From positions 9,072,614-9,136,613 of the forward strand of contig OZ020258.1 in NCBI GenBank assembly GCA_963971285.1: a DNA stretch of 64,000 bases, in the 5' to 3' direction. Position 1 is the stretch's first letter, and every line of letters starts with the position of its first letter. The DNA comes from Astropecten irregularis. Lineage: Eukaryota > Echinodermata > Asteroidea > Paxillosida > Astropectinidae. The position numbers and the translations under genes are program-made. Shown in pieces: positions 21,931-32,850 of this stretch. The notes under the pieces were generated by a model that saw nothing but the letters and a program-made list of their open reading frames with translations, was not told the DNA's origin and made no database searches.

Positions 21931-22373
21931 AAAGGTTCACTGTAATCAAATTTGGGAAAGGGGTCAAAGTGCTTTCAAATTATTGCTTAATACAAAATTA
22001 ATTACTATATAAATGAATGAATGAATTTCTATGTATAGGGCTTCATTTTGACCAAAATGTTACAAAATCAGTACATGTACGCTCCGCCCCCCAAAAAAGT
22101 CCCCCTTGGAACCGATCCATGCAACAATAGCGCGTGACGTCACCTACAGAACTAGTATAGCCTGCACCACAGTATACATGTACTTCGTGCCGTTCTGCAC
22201 GTGACGTAAGCAAGGTTTTTCGTCGCGAAAAGTGGGGTGCATGGGACTTAAATACCTCCTTTTTCTATATAACACAATATTTGTCATTACCAACAATGAT
22301 AGACAGGTTGAGTTTTATAACAATACAGATGTATTTAACTTCATGAGTTTTGATTACAGTAAACCTTTAACTT
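21931..22373. repeat. Family D inverted-repeat element
   Basis: It starts aaaggttcactgtaatcaaa and ends gattacagtaaacctttaa, and keeps gcgtgacgtcacctacagaa. Confidence 0.85.
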
Positions 22374-22834
22374 ATATAGTAAATGCATCATTAAAGGAAC
22401 TATTAGATAGTTACGGAAGCTTTAGTATTATTTTTATGCTTTATGTGGGTTTTTTTTGTTCAGAGAGTCAAACAAGATGCTGCGGCTCAGAATATTTAAA
22501 ACATTACTTTCACAAACGCAGGAAGTTTGATATAATATATGATAACAAAGCGTATATAATTGATTCACTTCAGATGACAGGGTATTTTACGGATGCAGGT
22601 CTAAAATAAAGCAATTCTATATAGAATGCTGGCAACAGGAAATGTTTCATTTTGTTTTAGCAGTCATTTATCACACGGGGTCTAATTTTGGGTCTTAGTC
22701 ATGGGACGCAATGGGACTGCATGGTAGAGTTTCCATAACAGGCTTGTACACAATGTCGCTGCTATGCATTGAGATGCACATTATGAGATTCATCACAATA
22801 TGGTACACCATAAAGGAAGAAGAGAGACTAGTTT

Positions 22835-23062
22835 GGCCTTTACGAAATGTGGCTTGAGGCTAGGCTTGGGATTTTTGTTGTTACCGCCATTTTGTGTCCT
22901 TAATGAAATGAAGGGCTTGAGATACATGGCGAAGCTGGGGGCCTTTCTTCGGCTTCGTCATGTGACCCAATCCCTTTATTTCGTTTTGTGGGTCTCAAAT
23001 GGCCGGAGCGAAATAAATACCAAGCGTTGCCTCAAGCCTGGTTTCGTAAAGGCCCTGTGGTT
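22835..23062. repeat. Inverted-repeat element, single copy here
   Basis: tttggcctttacgaaatgtg and gcttgaggctaggcttgg on the left pair with gcctcaagcctggtttcgta and aaggccct on the right. About 225 bp; resembles family F in size and TIR style but the sequence differs. Confidence 0.7.
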
Positions 23063-23248
23063 ACAAAAATTGCATCCTTGCAGAACAATATTGCTGCTCT
23101 ATGTTCCATTCTAAACGTCTGCATTATGCCCGGGCTGTACTTGATTTTCAGCGAAAGTTCGCAAGAAGTTTTGAACATTTTGAACTTCCGTGAATTGTAC
23201 ACTGCAAATGGCATGACGTCACATGCGCTTCAGGTCGAAATTTTCATT

Positions 23249-23784
23249 AAAGGTTTACTGTAATCAAATTTGGGAAAGGGATGAAAGTGCTCTAAAACTA
23301 TTGATTTATACATAATTCATGACTATATAAATTTATATTTCTATGTAGGCTAAGTGCTTAATTTTGACAAAAAGGTTACAAAATCAGTACATGTATGCCC
23401 CGCCCCCCAAAAGTCCCCTTTGGAACCGATCCACGCAAAAATAGTGAGTGACGTCACCTGCAGAACTAGTATAGGCTCGCACCATAGTATACTGCCTGGC
23501 GTTCTGCATGTGACGTAAGCAAGGCTTTCGTCGCGAAAAGTGGGAGGCTAAATTATGGGTCTAAAATACCTCTTATTTGTACATACAATATCTTTATAAC
23601 TCAAACAATGATAGACAGGTTGAGTTTTATAACTATACAGATGTATGCAAATGAGGCTTGCGCTTCACCGACGGGGATGAGCACTGTATACTCAGTGCTT
23701 GTGATAGCATGTGAAACAATCACATGCTGGCTCAGATGTATTTAACGTCATATGAGTTTTAGTTACAGTAAACCTTTTAGTACG
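23249..23784. repeat. Family D element interrupted by a SINE
   Basis: Ends and interior are those of family D. At 23645-23742 a reversed, truncated SINE type 1 interrupts it. The bases cagatgta occur on both sides of the insert, as expected for a target-site duplication. Confidence 0.85.
23645..23742 (-). mobile_element. SINE type 1 fragment inserted in family D
   Basis: atgcaaatgaggcttgcgct and gagcactgtatactcagtgc are the inverse of the 3' part of the SINEs at 27049-27235 and 29729-29890. The tRNA head is mostly missing, as in 5'-truncated retroposition. Confidence 0.75.
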
Positions 23785-24247
23785 AACTGGGCTTTATTCA
23801 GTGTTTATACAAAGGTCTAATAGACAATACGTTAATGACAAAGACCTTTTCTGGCGTATTTGTTATAAATGGACCATTTTACTTGGGCGGTGCTTTTCTT
23901 TTATAACTTTTTATCAAAGGTCATAACAATAAACTTATGACACAATTTTAAACATTTATTGTTAAACACAGCTATGATTAGTCTGCATGAACTTCTTCCC
24001 TTGCGAGATGTTTTTATTAATGCTTCCTTCCTTTTCTGCTGACCTTCTCATAAACGTCTTGGTTTCAGGAAATTTCTATGTACTATTTACCAACGCATCC
24101 GTAATTCCCTGGTCCCGGTACTGTTGGATCATACTCAACACACGAATGAACCGCAAACTAATCAATCAACATTTTTATGACCTTTTCTTTTCGATGTCAT
24201 AACATACCCTAAACCTCAATGGACTTTTCCTCTTTCCGTTCTTATAG

Positions 24248-24344
24248 CTGGTGAACGTTATAAGGCACTGTATGACTACGAAGCAAGGACGGCGGACGAT
24301 CTGACTTTCAGAAAGGGTGAAATCCTTATCATCACAAACAAAAC
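24248..24344 (+). CDS. Src-family kinase, coding exon 2: first part of SH3
   Basis: This encodes GERYKALYDYEARTADDLTF, with the ALYDY motif that forms one wall of the proline-peptide groove and the acidic RT loop (TADDL). The SH3 domain binds PxxP ligands and the SH2-kinase linker. Acceptor cttatag, donor aaac/gtgagt; enters in phase 1 and leaves in phase 2. At 97 bases it is close to the size of the matching vertebrate SRC exon. Confidence 0.95.
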
Positions 24345-24519
24345 GTGAGTCAATTATATTACAGAATATAATTTACTACGGTTTTTGAAACCTTTTTATT
24401 TGCCAGGACCTTTTGCACTTTGATCGTATTTATGCTTACAGTGAAACTGTCTCGAGCTTAATCATCCTGATATTTCTGTATATAAAAAAGACAATCTCAG
24501 AAAAGTCCCAGAAAGACCA

Positions 24520-24772
24520 GGGGCCAATTTCATAAAGCTGCTTAAGCACCAAAATTGGCGTAAGCACCCATAAACCTTGGTAAATACCATCAGTATGCCA
24601 GCCAAAATCTCATGTGAATGTTATGCTCAGCAAACAATGGCCGAAATCAAAGCAAAAGCAGTAAACATCACATAAACATTTGGTTAGCAATCCTGTTTGA
24701 TCAAGGAAGACTTTTCATGCTTAAGCAAATGTGTTGAAAAAGTCCCCTGATGAAATTGTCCCCTGATCTCAT
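24520..24772. repeat. Family E inverted-repeat element, long subfamily
   Basis: It starts aggggccaatttcataaagc and ends tgatgaaattgtcccctg, with ttatgctcagcaaacaatgg and ataaacatttggttagcaat inside. It lies in the intron that splits SH3. Confidence 0.8.
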
Positions 24773-24965
24773 GCCTGATTAATAATTAATACCTCCCTTC
24801 CAAATAGGCAAGCTTCCTGCAAAATCCGTTTACAAATGGTCTTTGTTGAACATTAGTCCATTGAAGCTGTGAAAAGACTGCACAAATATTTAAATTAATA
24901 AAATATGTTACATTTCGTAGATTAAACTAATCGTTATAATTGATCTGTATAATGTTTCTGGACAG

Positions 24966-25064
24966 TGATTCGAACTGGTGGTTAGCTACATCATTGCTAA
25001 CGAAACGAGAAGGCTATGTACCGAGGAACTACATTGAACCGGCGGATGTACTTCAAGCAGAAGA
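24966..25064 (+). CDS. Src-family kinase, coding exon 3: rest of SH3
   Basis: This encodes DSNWWLATSLLTKREGYVPR and NYIEPADVLQAEE. The paired tryptophans, the proline and the tyrosine of VPRNYI are the remaining ligand-groove residues, so SH3 looks functional. The tail AEE is the SH3-SH2 connector. Acceptor ctggacag, donor agaa ga/gtgagt; 99 bases, phase 2 in and out. Confidence 0.95.
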
Positions 25065-25117
25065 GTGAGTAATCCTCTCTTATATATATAAAAGCTCACT
25101 GAAGCTAATTATTATAT

Positions 25118-25365
25118 GGGCGTTTAGGAAACGGAGGCTCAGGCTCTGTCTCAGGCTTCGGCTTCATTTCGTGAATCCATTCTGAAATAACTGGTAATCA
25201 ACATTTATGCTTAGTCGGCTGCGGTTCGGAAGTAGATTCTCGAGTTTGAAAAGGAAAACAGAGCTTCAGCTTCAATAAGAAAAAAACACAACCTTTGTTT
25301 TCAGTATATGGATGTCAGAGCTGGAGCCTGAGCCTGAGCCTGAGCGTCCGTTTCGTAAACGCCCT
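25118..25365. repeat. Family F inverted-repeat element, good copy
   Basis: It starts gggcgtttaggaaacggagg and ends cgtttcgtaaacgccc. Next to the ends are ggctcaggctc and its inverse gagcctgagcctgagcctga. About 248 bp. Confidence 0.85.
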
Positions 25366-25512
25366 AAGATTTTGTTTTTCATCAGAAAAAAAATTGTAAT
25401 AGTAAAGAAATGAAAAGCCCAATTCATAAATGGTTTAGCAAATTTGGTTGGCAAAATAGTTGGTTGGCAATCTTTTACGGATATTAGTTTTGTTGTAATC
25501 GTTTATACATTT

Positions 25513-25812
25513 AAAGGTAATACATGTATCATACTTTGGTTTTTATCAAAGAAATACAGATTCATTGGCAAAAAATATCAAGGAAAATACAATAACAGCC
25601 ATCTGTGAAAATTCCAGTCCCATACAGTGCCTACTTTGAGAAAACAGTGGAAAACCTTTTCTATTTATTTGTGATTTTTTAAAGATCAAAAAGATTTTCG
25701 GTTGTTGTTTGACTATTTTCTGGATAAATACAGCATTTCAGGCGGAAAATTAAAGTTTTACATAAATCCCTGAACTTTTGGTTTCTAACCAAACTATGAT
25801 ACAACCTTAAAG
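25513..25812. repeat. Family A element, shortened interior
   Basis: It starts ttaaaggtaatacatgtatc and ends accaaactatgatacaacct then ttaa. It keeps ccatacagtgcctactttga and ttggataaatacagcatttca-type sequence. Confidence 0.75.
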
Positions 25813-26207
25813 GTGTGATCGTCTCAACGCTTATCTTACTAATATAGATTTAATGGTCTATGGACAGTGGGGAAATAGACAATTATAGAATAAAGAAAAG
25901 ATTAAACTAACATTTAAGCCCCGTACCAGCAAGTGCGTCGGTACGAGATAACCCAGTTTAGCTGGTACTCCAGTGGAAATATCAATTTCCGTTTGAATGA
26001 GGATCGAAGGTTAAGTGTATATAGGGAAAGACACAAAGGGGGATTTCAGGGGGTCCCCGGAGCAGAATGTTTCAGTTGACAATGTAAATTACTGAGCTTT
26101 ACGAGTGCCATTCCACTAAGATATCCAGATAACAACATAATTATCTATCTATTTTAAGTGGACTTTTTAAGTGGTATAATTCGCCTTGTCTCAACAAGAT
26201 GACTCTT

Positions 26208-26440
26208 AAAGGTAGTATCATACTTTGGTTTTTATCAAAGAAGTACGTGGGCAAAAAATGTCAAGACAAATACAATAACAGTTATCTGTGAAAATTTCAG
26301 TCCCATACTTTTTGTGAAAAACAGCCACAGTTGAGCTCAGTCAAATTTTCACAGGTTTATTATTTCATGTACATGCTGGATAAGACAAAGTGTGAGTGCT
26401 GTTCTGCCACCTTTACCAACGTTGTACACGCCCTTTAAGT
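26208..26440. repeat. Chimera: left end of family A joined to right end of family B
   Basis: It begins taaaggtagtatcatacttt with the A interior to about 26330, then switches to gagctcagtcaaattttcac and the B right part, ending gtacacgccctttaa. Confidence 0.8.
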
Positions 26441-26782
26441 GTAATATCATACTTCTTTATCAAAGAAATACAGATTCGTGGGCAAAAATATCAAGGAAGA
26501 TACAATAACAGTTATCTGTGGAAATGTCAGTCCCATACAATGCCCACTTTGAGAAAACACTGAAAAACCTTTTCTCTTTTATTTTTGATCTTTTAAAAGA
26601 TCAAACAGATTTTCGGTCGTTGTTTTACAAATTTCTGGATAAATACACAATTTCAGACTGGACAATTTTAACGGTTTGTTTCTACCACCACCATCCTCAT
26701 ACCCTGTAAGTTATACAGTATAGGTAAATCTGTGAACGTTTCTGTTTGGGTTTCTTACCAAAGTATGATACTACCTTTAATG
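26441..26782. repeat. Family A element
   Basis: It begins tgtaatatcatacttcttta and ends aaagtatgatactaccttta, with the family palindrome atcttttaaaagatcaaa inside. It directly follows the A-B chimera. Confidence 0.8.
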
Positions 26783-26834
26783 ATATTTATATTTCAAGTC
26801 TGTAATAAATATCAATAATGGTTTTCTCAAGCAG

Positions 26835-26938
26835 TTGGTTCTTCGAGAAAATGACGAGAAAGGAAGCCGAGAAACAACTTCAATTGGCCGGCAACTCACG
26901 GGGGACATTCCTCATTCGAGGGAGTGAAACAAGCCCAG
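26835..26938 (+). CDS. Src-family kinase, coding exon 4: first part of SH2
   Basis: This encodes the opening of SH2: WFFEKMTRKEAEKQLQL, then GTFLIRGSETSPG. The arginine of FLIR is the phosphotyrosine-binding residue and is present. The position after it is Gly where most Src-family members have Glu (FLVRES). 104 bases, identical in length to the vertebrate exon. Acceptor ctcaagcag, donor ccag/gtgcgc; phase 2 in, phase 1 out. Confidence 0.95.
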
Positions 26939-27048
26939 GTGCGCTATGTCAACCATATATAAAATTTGTAGAAACATTTACAGAAAGGGGAAAATGTAAG
27001 AATGAACTATTAATATTCATGACTTACAGCGGTACCCGCCGCGATACT

Positions 27049-27235
27049 GGATTCGATTCACCCCACTGACCCAGCTAGCTCGGTGGCCTATAGTGGTATG
27101 GCATCTGCACTAGTAAGCAGGAGGTCGTGGGTTCGAATCCCACCTGAGCCAGCACATTATTTGTTCACGTGCACTCACAAGCACTGAGTGCTCATACAAG
27201 CCGGTGAAAGGCAAGCCTAATTTGCATAAGAGTGA
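27049..27235 (+). mobile_element. tRNA-derived SINE type 1
   Basis: It has an A-box-like tagctcggtggcctatagtg, the B box gggttcgaatcccacctgag, and a shared tail ggtgaaaggcaagcctaatt then tgcat. The same unit is at 29729-29890 and, truncated, at 23645-23742. It ends about 60 bases before exon 5. Confidence 0.8.
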
Positions 27236-27294
27236 AATGGTTTCGGTTTATTTGTTTGTTTCTAAATTGTTTCTAAATGTTTTGTTGATTTCAG

Positions 27295-27444
27295 GTGCAT
27301 ATTCGTTATCCGTCTTGGATCACGACGACTCCAGGGGATTTAATGTCAAACACTACCGTATACGGACTCTAGACAACGGTGGTTATTACATCAGCACACG
27401 GATTACCTTCCATACATTGCACGACCTGGTCCACCACTACACGA
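27295..27444 (+). CDS. Src-family kinase, coding exon 5: middle of SH2
   Basis: This encodes [35 protein letters not shown] and [14 protein letters not shown]. The His of VKHY contacts phosphotyrosine in this family and is kept. 150 bases, the same as the vertebrate exon. Acceptor tgatttcag, donor acga/gtgaga; phase 1 in and out. Confidence 0.95.
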
Positions 27445-28062
27445 GTGAGAAAGCCTCTATCTTTTTTCTTGTTTTCAGTTAAATATGAGTTGCTAAGTAG
27501 ATTTGAGACTTGGTGCAGAAACAGAGTTCGTCAGTACGCTTAGTTATACCGTTTTGAAAGGGTATTATAGATCTTTTTTGGCAACGTCACAGCCCCAGTT
27601 TTTGCCAACCAAGATGGCGGAAACTATGGCGAGTCATCAGAGCCAAGCATAAAAAATAACCACAATTTGTACACAATCTGTACACAGCGATGCATAAACA
27701 TTGAAAGAAATTGCTGAATTTAATGGAAACAACACCAGCAATGATGGTGTGTATTTTGTATGCTATGGAAAGTTTGGAAAAAATGTTGAATTTGGTCACG
27801 CCGTCTTTCGAGGAGACGAAATGATTTGCAACATTTGGCCGCCCTTGCCAAGTATTGCCAACCACCAGTCAATGTTTGAAAACAAAAGAAAGGTATATTC
27901 TCAGGCGAAACCTCATTCTATTAAAAACATTTTTTTTTCAGAACCACCTCAGTCTGTCCTCAGTACATGAGGGATCACTCAAAGAGGATACGGCTTTTCC
28001 AGTCGGTTTTCCTTGTAGTTATATGATGATTCATACAGATTTAAAATTCGTTTTCTTTTCAG

Positions 28063-28218
28063 CACAAGCTGACGGTCTGGTCTGCCGTCTGCTGAACGCC
28101 TGTCCCCGTCAGAAACCCGCCATGTTTGAGATCAGCAAGGACGTCTGGGAGATTCCTCGACGTTCTATCAAGCTGGAACGAAAACTTGGCAACGGCCAGT
28201 TCGGCGAGGTTTGGGAAG
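28063..28218 (+). CDS. Src-family kinase, coding exon 6: end of SH2, linker, glycine loop
   Basis: It finishes SH2 ([13 protein letters not shown]), gives the SH2-kinase linker with its tryptophan ([17 protein letters not shown]) and the ATP-binding glycine loop [11 protein letters not shown]. The linker tryptophan corresponds to the residue that holds the kinase inactive. 156 bases, the vertebrate size. Acceptor cttttcag, donor ggaag/gtgcgt; phase 1 in and out. Confidence 0.95.
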
Positions 28219-28449
28219 GTGCGTTGCTGGAGAGAGCCGATGAGCATTCCCGTAATTTCATCCCTTCTCTTCTCCATTTTTGCCTTGATGCATCGTTCGA
28301 GGAGCCAACTTTGTACAGAGATCTATTGTGATAGAATCGTCCCTCTTTTGACTTGACAAGTCAAGACATGCTTGAGTCGAAATCTGGATGAGTCGAAGTT
28401 TACATTCATTCCATTAAGGTTCGAGTCATCGAGGTTTTACTGAATTTTA

Positions 28450-28640
28450 AAGGGAATATCATACTTTGGTTTTTATCAAAGAAATACAGATTCATGGGCA
28501 AAAATGTCAAGACAGATACAGTAACAGTCATTTGTGACAATTTCAGTCACATATGGTGCCCACTTTTTGAGAAAGCAGTGAAAAACAGCCACATGGTTTC
28601 TTAAGTCTTTTCTCTCTTATTTTTGATCTTTTAAAAGATC
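28450..28640. repeat. Family A element, left half
   Basis: It begins taaagggaatatcatacttt and runs through tgatcttttaaaagatcaaa, then breaks off. Confidence 0.75.
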
Positions 28641-29121
28641 AAAAACAAGCAGAGCGATAACATACGACATTATTACAAATATCTGTCATAAGAAAACGAG
28701 GACTTACATCCCAATATTTGTAATTTGAGAAATGGACGAGTTATTATTATCATCCAGTTTGCATTTCCAATGTGACTGACCAAAATCAGTGAAATGTCCG
28801 CTATGGAAAGGCATAATAAGCCAGACATTGACTAACCCCTTGAAAAAGCAGTTACCTTTAAATTCGGTTCCCAAACCTGCGTCATATAATGTCAAAACGC
28901 TTTATCTGTACAAACTTGGGCCCTCGTACGACTGGTCGGCATGATCACGGAGATGGCTGGTATTATGGCTACCGCTTGCTGACGTCATTGCTCGGCTTGA
29001 TAATGTGCATCTCAGGGGTAATGTACTCTCATCTCTATCTATCTGCATCACTTCCAAAGACTCGATCATGCTCTTTCTTTCAATATCTGAATCTGCATTT
29101 TTTTCCAAAGGGTCAATGTAC

Positions 29122-29563
29122 AGGAAGTCCCCCCCAAAAAACGCAACACTTGTGTCGGAACTATTATATAAAAAATAAACTGTTTATGACTTCAAGATTC
29201 AGATATGTGATGAAGCCATGTCTTGGCTATCACTATGTAGAATTTGAGCAAATTTGGACTGAAATTGATTGAAAAACTAAGACTGAATAACCAAACCTCA
29301 AAACCCGATTTTCATCTTTCTTTCATACACATTATGTGTTAATTGACCACTATGCGCGTTATCCTTGCAAATTTGTTTTGAAGGAGTACTCGTTCAATTG
29401 GTCATATTTTCGCCAATTTCAGCCCCAATATGCTTAAATTCAACATGGTGATAGCCAAGACATGGTTGTATCATATAACTGAATCTTGAAGTGATAAACA
29501 GTTTAATTTTAACATAATGGGTCCCAACACAGTGTTGCGTTTTTTACTGGGATACCCTGTATA
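29122..29563. repeat. Family C inverted-repeat element
   Basis: Left caggaagtcccccccaaaaa, right tttttactgggataccctgt; about 440 bp. Confidence 0.8.
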
Positions 29564-29728
29564 CTAAACGTTCAAAAATCATACACGGACCTTTCAAAGA
29601 ATATTACATGGGCATTTCCATGGTTTGGGGACATTTTGTAACGTAAGTTACCTCTTTGGGGCATATTTGCACGCATTTTAAGGAACCATATTAAGTGGTA
29701 TACTTATACTGATTTCAGAAGAGTTATT

Positions 29729-29890
29729 GGATTCGATTCACCCCGCTGACCCCAGCTAGCTTGGTAGCCTAGCGGTTTGGCCCTAGTAAGGAGGAGGTCG
29801 TTGGTTCGAATCCCACCTGAGCCAACCCGTGATTTGTTCACAGTGCTTATTCGGGTCGGTGAAGGGCAAGCCTAATTTGCATATTATCTA
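29729..29890 (+). mobile_element. tRNA-derived SINE type 1
   Basis: attggattcgattcaccccg, ctagcttggtagcctagcgg and ttggttcgaatcccacctga align with the SINE at 27049-27235, and the tail aagggcaagcctaatttgca is the same. Confidence 0.8.
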
Positions 29891-30530
29891 TCTCCCGACC
29901 AATTATCATTTTATATTCATGATATACTGATTTCAATAAAACAGTTTTAAATTTGAGGGTTTTTTTAAAGAATGATTGATCAAGGAATAGGTCAAACTCA
30001 CTTAACAGGTAACTTACGTTCCCGTTGAATTGCCCATATCCATATGTATGACTTAAAGTCCTTCTTTCAAAATTGCAAAATCTATTCATAATTACGTATT
30101 TACATTAGTAGAATACCAATCATGGTTAAAAAAAAACATCGATGAGAGTTGTATGTGTCTCAAGATGTAATAGCATGGTCAGAACTTAGGCATTCTATTT
30201 CCTGCATGCTTTTACACATATCATCATGTACCATTTGGCTATATTGCTGCGCTTTTTATGTATATGTTGGCTGTGATGAGTTTGTATATGCTTTATGATA
30301 TTAAGATATCAAAACATAGTTAATGTTACATGTACACTGTGAATAATGATATACGCGTCCCCAGTGTCATGTGTCATGGCGACCACCACATCTCACCCTG
30401 AGTACGAAACCACACTATTACAGATTGCCATTTATTTACGTTTTTCCGGTCAAATTGGCCTAACATTTGGCAATACATTTATAACAGTATAGCTTGGCAG
30501 TGCGATAACTTTGCTTTATTACTGAATAAG

Positions 30531-30775
30531 GGCGTTTACGAAACTGTGGCTCAGGCTCCGTCTCAGGTTTCGGCTCCATTTCGTAAATCCATTTTTAAAA
30601 TAACAGGTATCAAAATGAAGAGATATTTGACTGCGGTTCTGAAGTAGATTTTCTGGTTTGAAAAGAAAAACAAAGCTTCAATGAAAAACCAAAATCTATA
30701 TTTTCAGCACATGGATGTCAGAGCTGGAACCTGAGCCTGAGCCTGAACCTCCGTTTCGTAAACCTCTTATATCTC
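30531..30775. repeat. Family F inverted-repeat element
   Basis: It starts gggcgtttacgaaactgtgg and ends gaacctccgtttcgtaaacc. The right TIR is slightly eroded. Confidence 0.8.
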
Positions 30776-31026
30776 AAACCGGTTGAATGTGATGCAATAC
30801 CAGTCACCGGACGGGCTCGAAAATAGCACACTAAGATTCAATACAGTATAGGCCCTATACCCTGACTGCACACACTTTCACCGGATGGGTGGGGTGTGTA
30901 TATTGTGTCTGTATAGTGTGTAAGCTGAGCCTTTGTACAACTTCATGAATTAAAGGAGCTATCTAACTAGTGTTGTTGCGACAGTTTGCTATTTTCGAGT
31001 CTGGGTCTAGAGTAAGCGTGGGACAT

Positions 31027-31487
31027 TTAAAGAGGATGTTCAACACTCAACAAACCTCGCTTTATTTGTTAGAACTATTATCCTTAAATTACTTGACATG
31101 AGAAAAAAATATTTATCTCACACTGAATACAGAAAGAGAGTTTTTTTGAAATTTTTCTCTCAGCCCGCAAGCTCACTCAAAAGTTCAGATTCTCTGAATT
31201 TCCTTAATGGGGGCAGCAGACAAATGTGTGTGTTTTCGTGACGTCAGATATGGGAGCCTTTTCTTTTGAAAAAAAAATGTCTCCCATATCTGACGTCACG
31301 AATTCACAAAAATTTGTCTGCTGTCCCAATTGACGAAATTCAGAGAATCTGAATTTTCAAATCATCAAAAAGACTCTCTTTCTGTATTCAGTGTGAGATA
31401 AATATTTTTTCTCATGTGAAGTTATTTAAGGATTATAGTTCTAACAAATTAAAACGAGGTTTGTTGAGTGTTGAACATCCCCTTTAA
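31027..31487. repeat. 461-bp near-perfect palindrome (fold-back element)
   Basis: Ends read tttaaagaggatgttcaaca and the inverse tgttgaacatcccctttaa. Arms of about 220 bp include acactgaatacagaaagaga, cagattctctgaattt and tatgggag flanking a short A-rich centre near 31272. It lies in kinase intron 6, ending 81 bases before exon 7, so transcripts would form a long hairpin beside the acceptor. Confidence 0.95.
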
Positions 31488-31568
31488 GTATAAATTTCAA
31501 TGCATATTGCTAAGAATTATCATAAATGAAGCTTAAGTGCCCTTTGATATTACACTTGATCCCTATAG

Positions 31569-31714
31569 GGACCTGGAATGGGACAGTACGTGTTGCTGTG
31601 AAGACATTGAAGGAAGGTGCTATGGATCCTACAGCATTCCTACAAGAAGCTAACATCATGAAGAAACTACGTCATCCTAAGCTGGTAGCATTACTTGCAG
31701 TCTGCTCAGAGGGA
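31569..31714 (+). CDS. Src-family kinase, coding exon 7: ATP lysine and helix C
   Basis: This encodes [38 protein letters not shown] and AVCSEG. Lys321 of VAVK binds ATP and Glu336 of FLQEA forms the salt bridge to it. In vertebrate Src-family genes the matching exon is 180 bases and runs on through VTEYMSKG; here it stops after SEG at 146 bases. Acceptor ccctatag, donor ggga/gtaagt; phase 1 in, phase 0 out. Confidence 0.95.
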
Positions 31715-31734
31715 GTAAGTCATATCATTACAAA

Positions 31735-31968
31735 TATTTGGGAGACACGTTAGTGTCTAAAAGTGGACATTATGGAGACATCGGGACATAGAAAGATTTT
31801 TCGATGTCTCCCTAAGGTACCAGCTACCTTTTAGAGACATATTTTTTACCGTCCATATTTTAATAGAAGTTAGAGAATACTCTCAATATGAACATATGTC
31901 AATTTCAAGTTCATTGGTTTGAAGGATGTTTAGAAATAGGTAAGTAAAGTTGTGCACGACCCTATAGG
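31735..31968. repeat. Duplicated intronic block, copy 1
   Basis: gggagacacgttagtgtcta, then gtctccctaaggtaccagct and caatatgaacatatgtcaat, match 34896-35130 almost throughout. It begins about 20 bases after the donor of exon 7. The partner begins about 85 bases after the donor of exon 9. Confidence 0.85.
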
Positions 31969-31974
31969 AAAGTC

Positions 31975-32197
31975 TCTCACCACGGTATACTGCGTGACGC
32001 GTGGCGTTCTGCTTGTCACGTAAGCAAAGTTTTTAGTCGCGAAAAGTGGGGTGCTACTTAAATTATGGGTCGAAAATACCTCCCTTTTTTCCTAAATACA
32101 ATTTTTTTTAGCACAGATAACGATAGACAGGTTGAGTTTTATAACAATTTAGATGTATTTAACTTCACTTGAGTTTTGATTACAGTAAACCTTTAAA
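31975..32197. repeat. Family D element, right half
   Basis: It has ctgcttgtcacgtaagcaaa, ttagtcgcgaaaagtggggt and ends gattacagtaaacctttaaa. The left half is absent. Confidence 0.75.
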
Positions 32198-32448
32198 TCC
32201 GGAAAAAGATGCATTTCGTATAGGCGTTACCATTCTTAGTTTCCTTGCATCAACCAAGATTTCCTGTCTTATTGGATCTTGAAGTTAGAAATGTTGGCAA
32301 ATCAAGCATTTCACAGGAAATACTGCGGGCTGGAAATGAGCCAGTTAACAAAACCGCAACATGTGGGTATAGGTATTAACACTGTGCGCACACCGGACTT
32401 AGGTTGGCAAGCCTATGATATTGGCAGCACACTATCAAGTTGATACCC

Positions 32449-32685
32449 TGGGGCCACCTTCATAGAAGTACTTAGCACAAAAAATTGCTTAGCACAAAAT
32501 AGCTCGCTCAATAAAACAAACCACCATTGATATTTGATATTCATGGTCAGCGAACAACAGCCAAAGAACAATTGCAAGTGATACACAAAACACGGAAATT
32601 TGGTTGTTAATCCTGTTTTTACCAAGACATAAATGTCATGCTTAGCGAATTGTTGTGCTAAGCAGCTCTACGAATTTGAGTGTTC
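32449..32685. repeat. Family E element, short subfamily
   Basis: Left ggggccaccttcatagaagt, right ctaagcagctctacgaattt; the interior has atattcatggtcagcgaaca. Confidence 0.75.
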
Positions 32686-32850
32686 ACACTACACTTATCG
32701 GGGTTAAGTAATATCCGGGTAAGTTTTATCAACCCCGCACCCCCTCACGCTTTACCAGGGTAAGTTCTTACCATACTTGTTCGATATCGACGCTTGGTTA
32801 TCGATAAATCAATTTTTAAAACTCTTGGAATCGATTTCTTTATTTCCTAG

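Noticed and set aside
26818-26834. Use of the ATG at 26818 as a start for the SH2 exon
   Set aside because: The acceptor at 26833-26834 joins in phase with exon 3, giving the expected EEDWFFEKM; the ATG is intronic.
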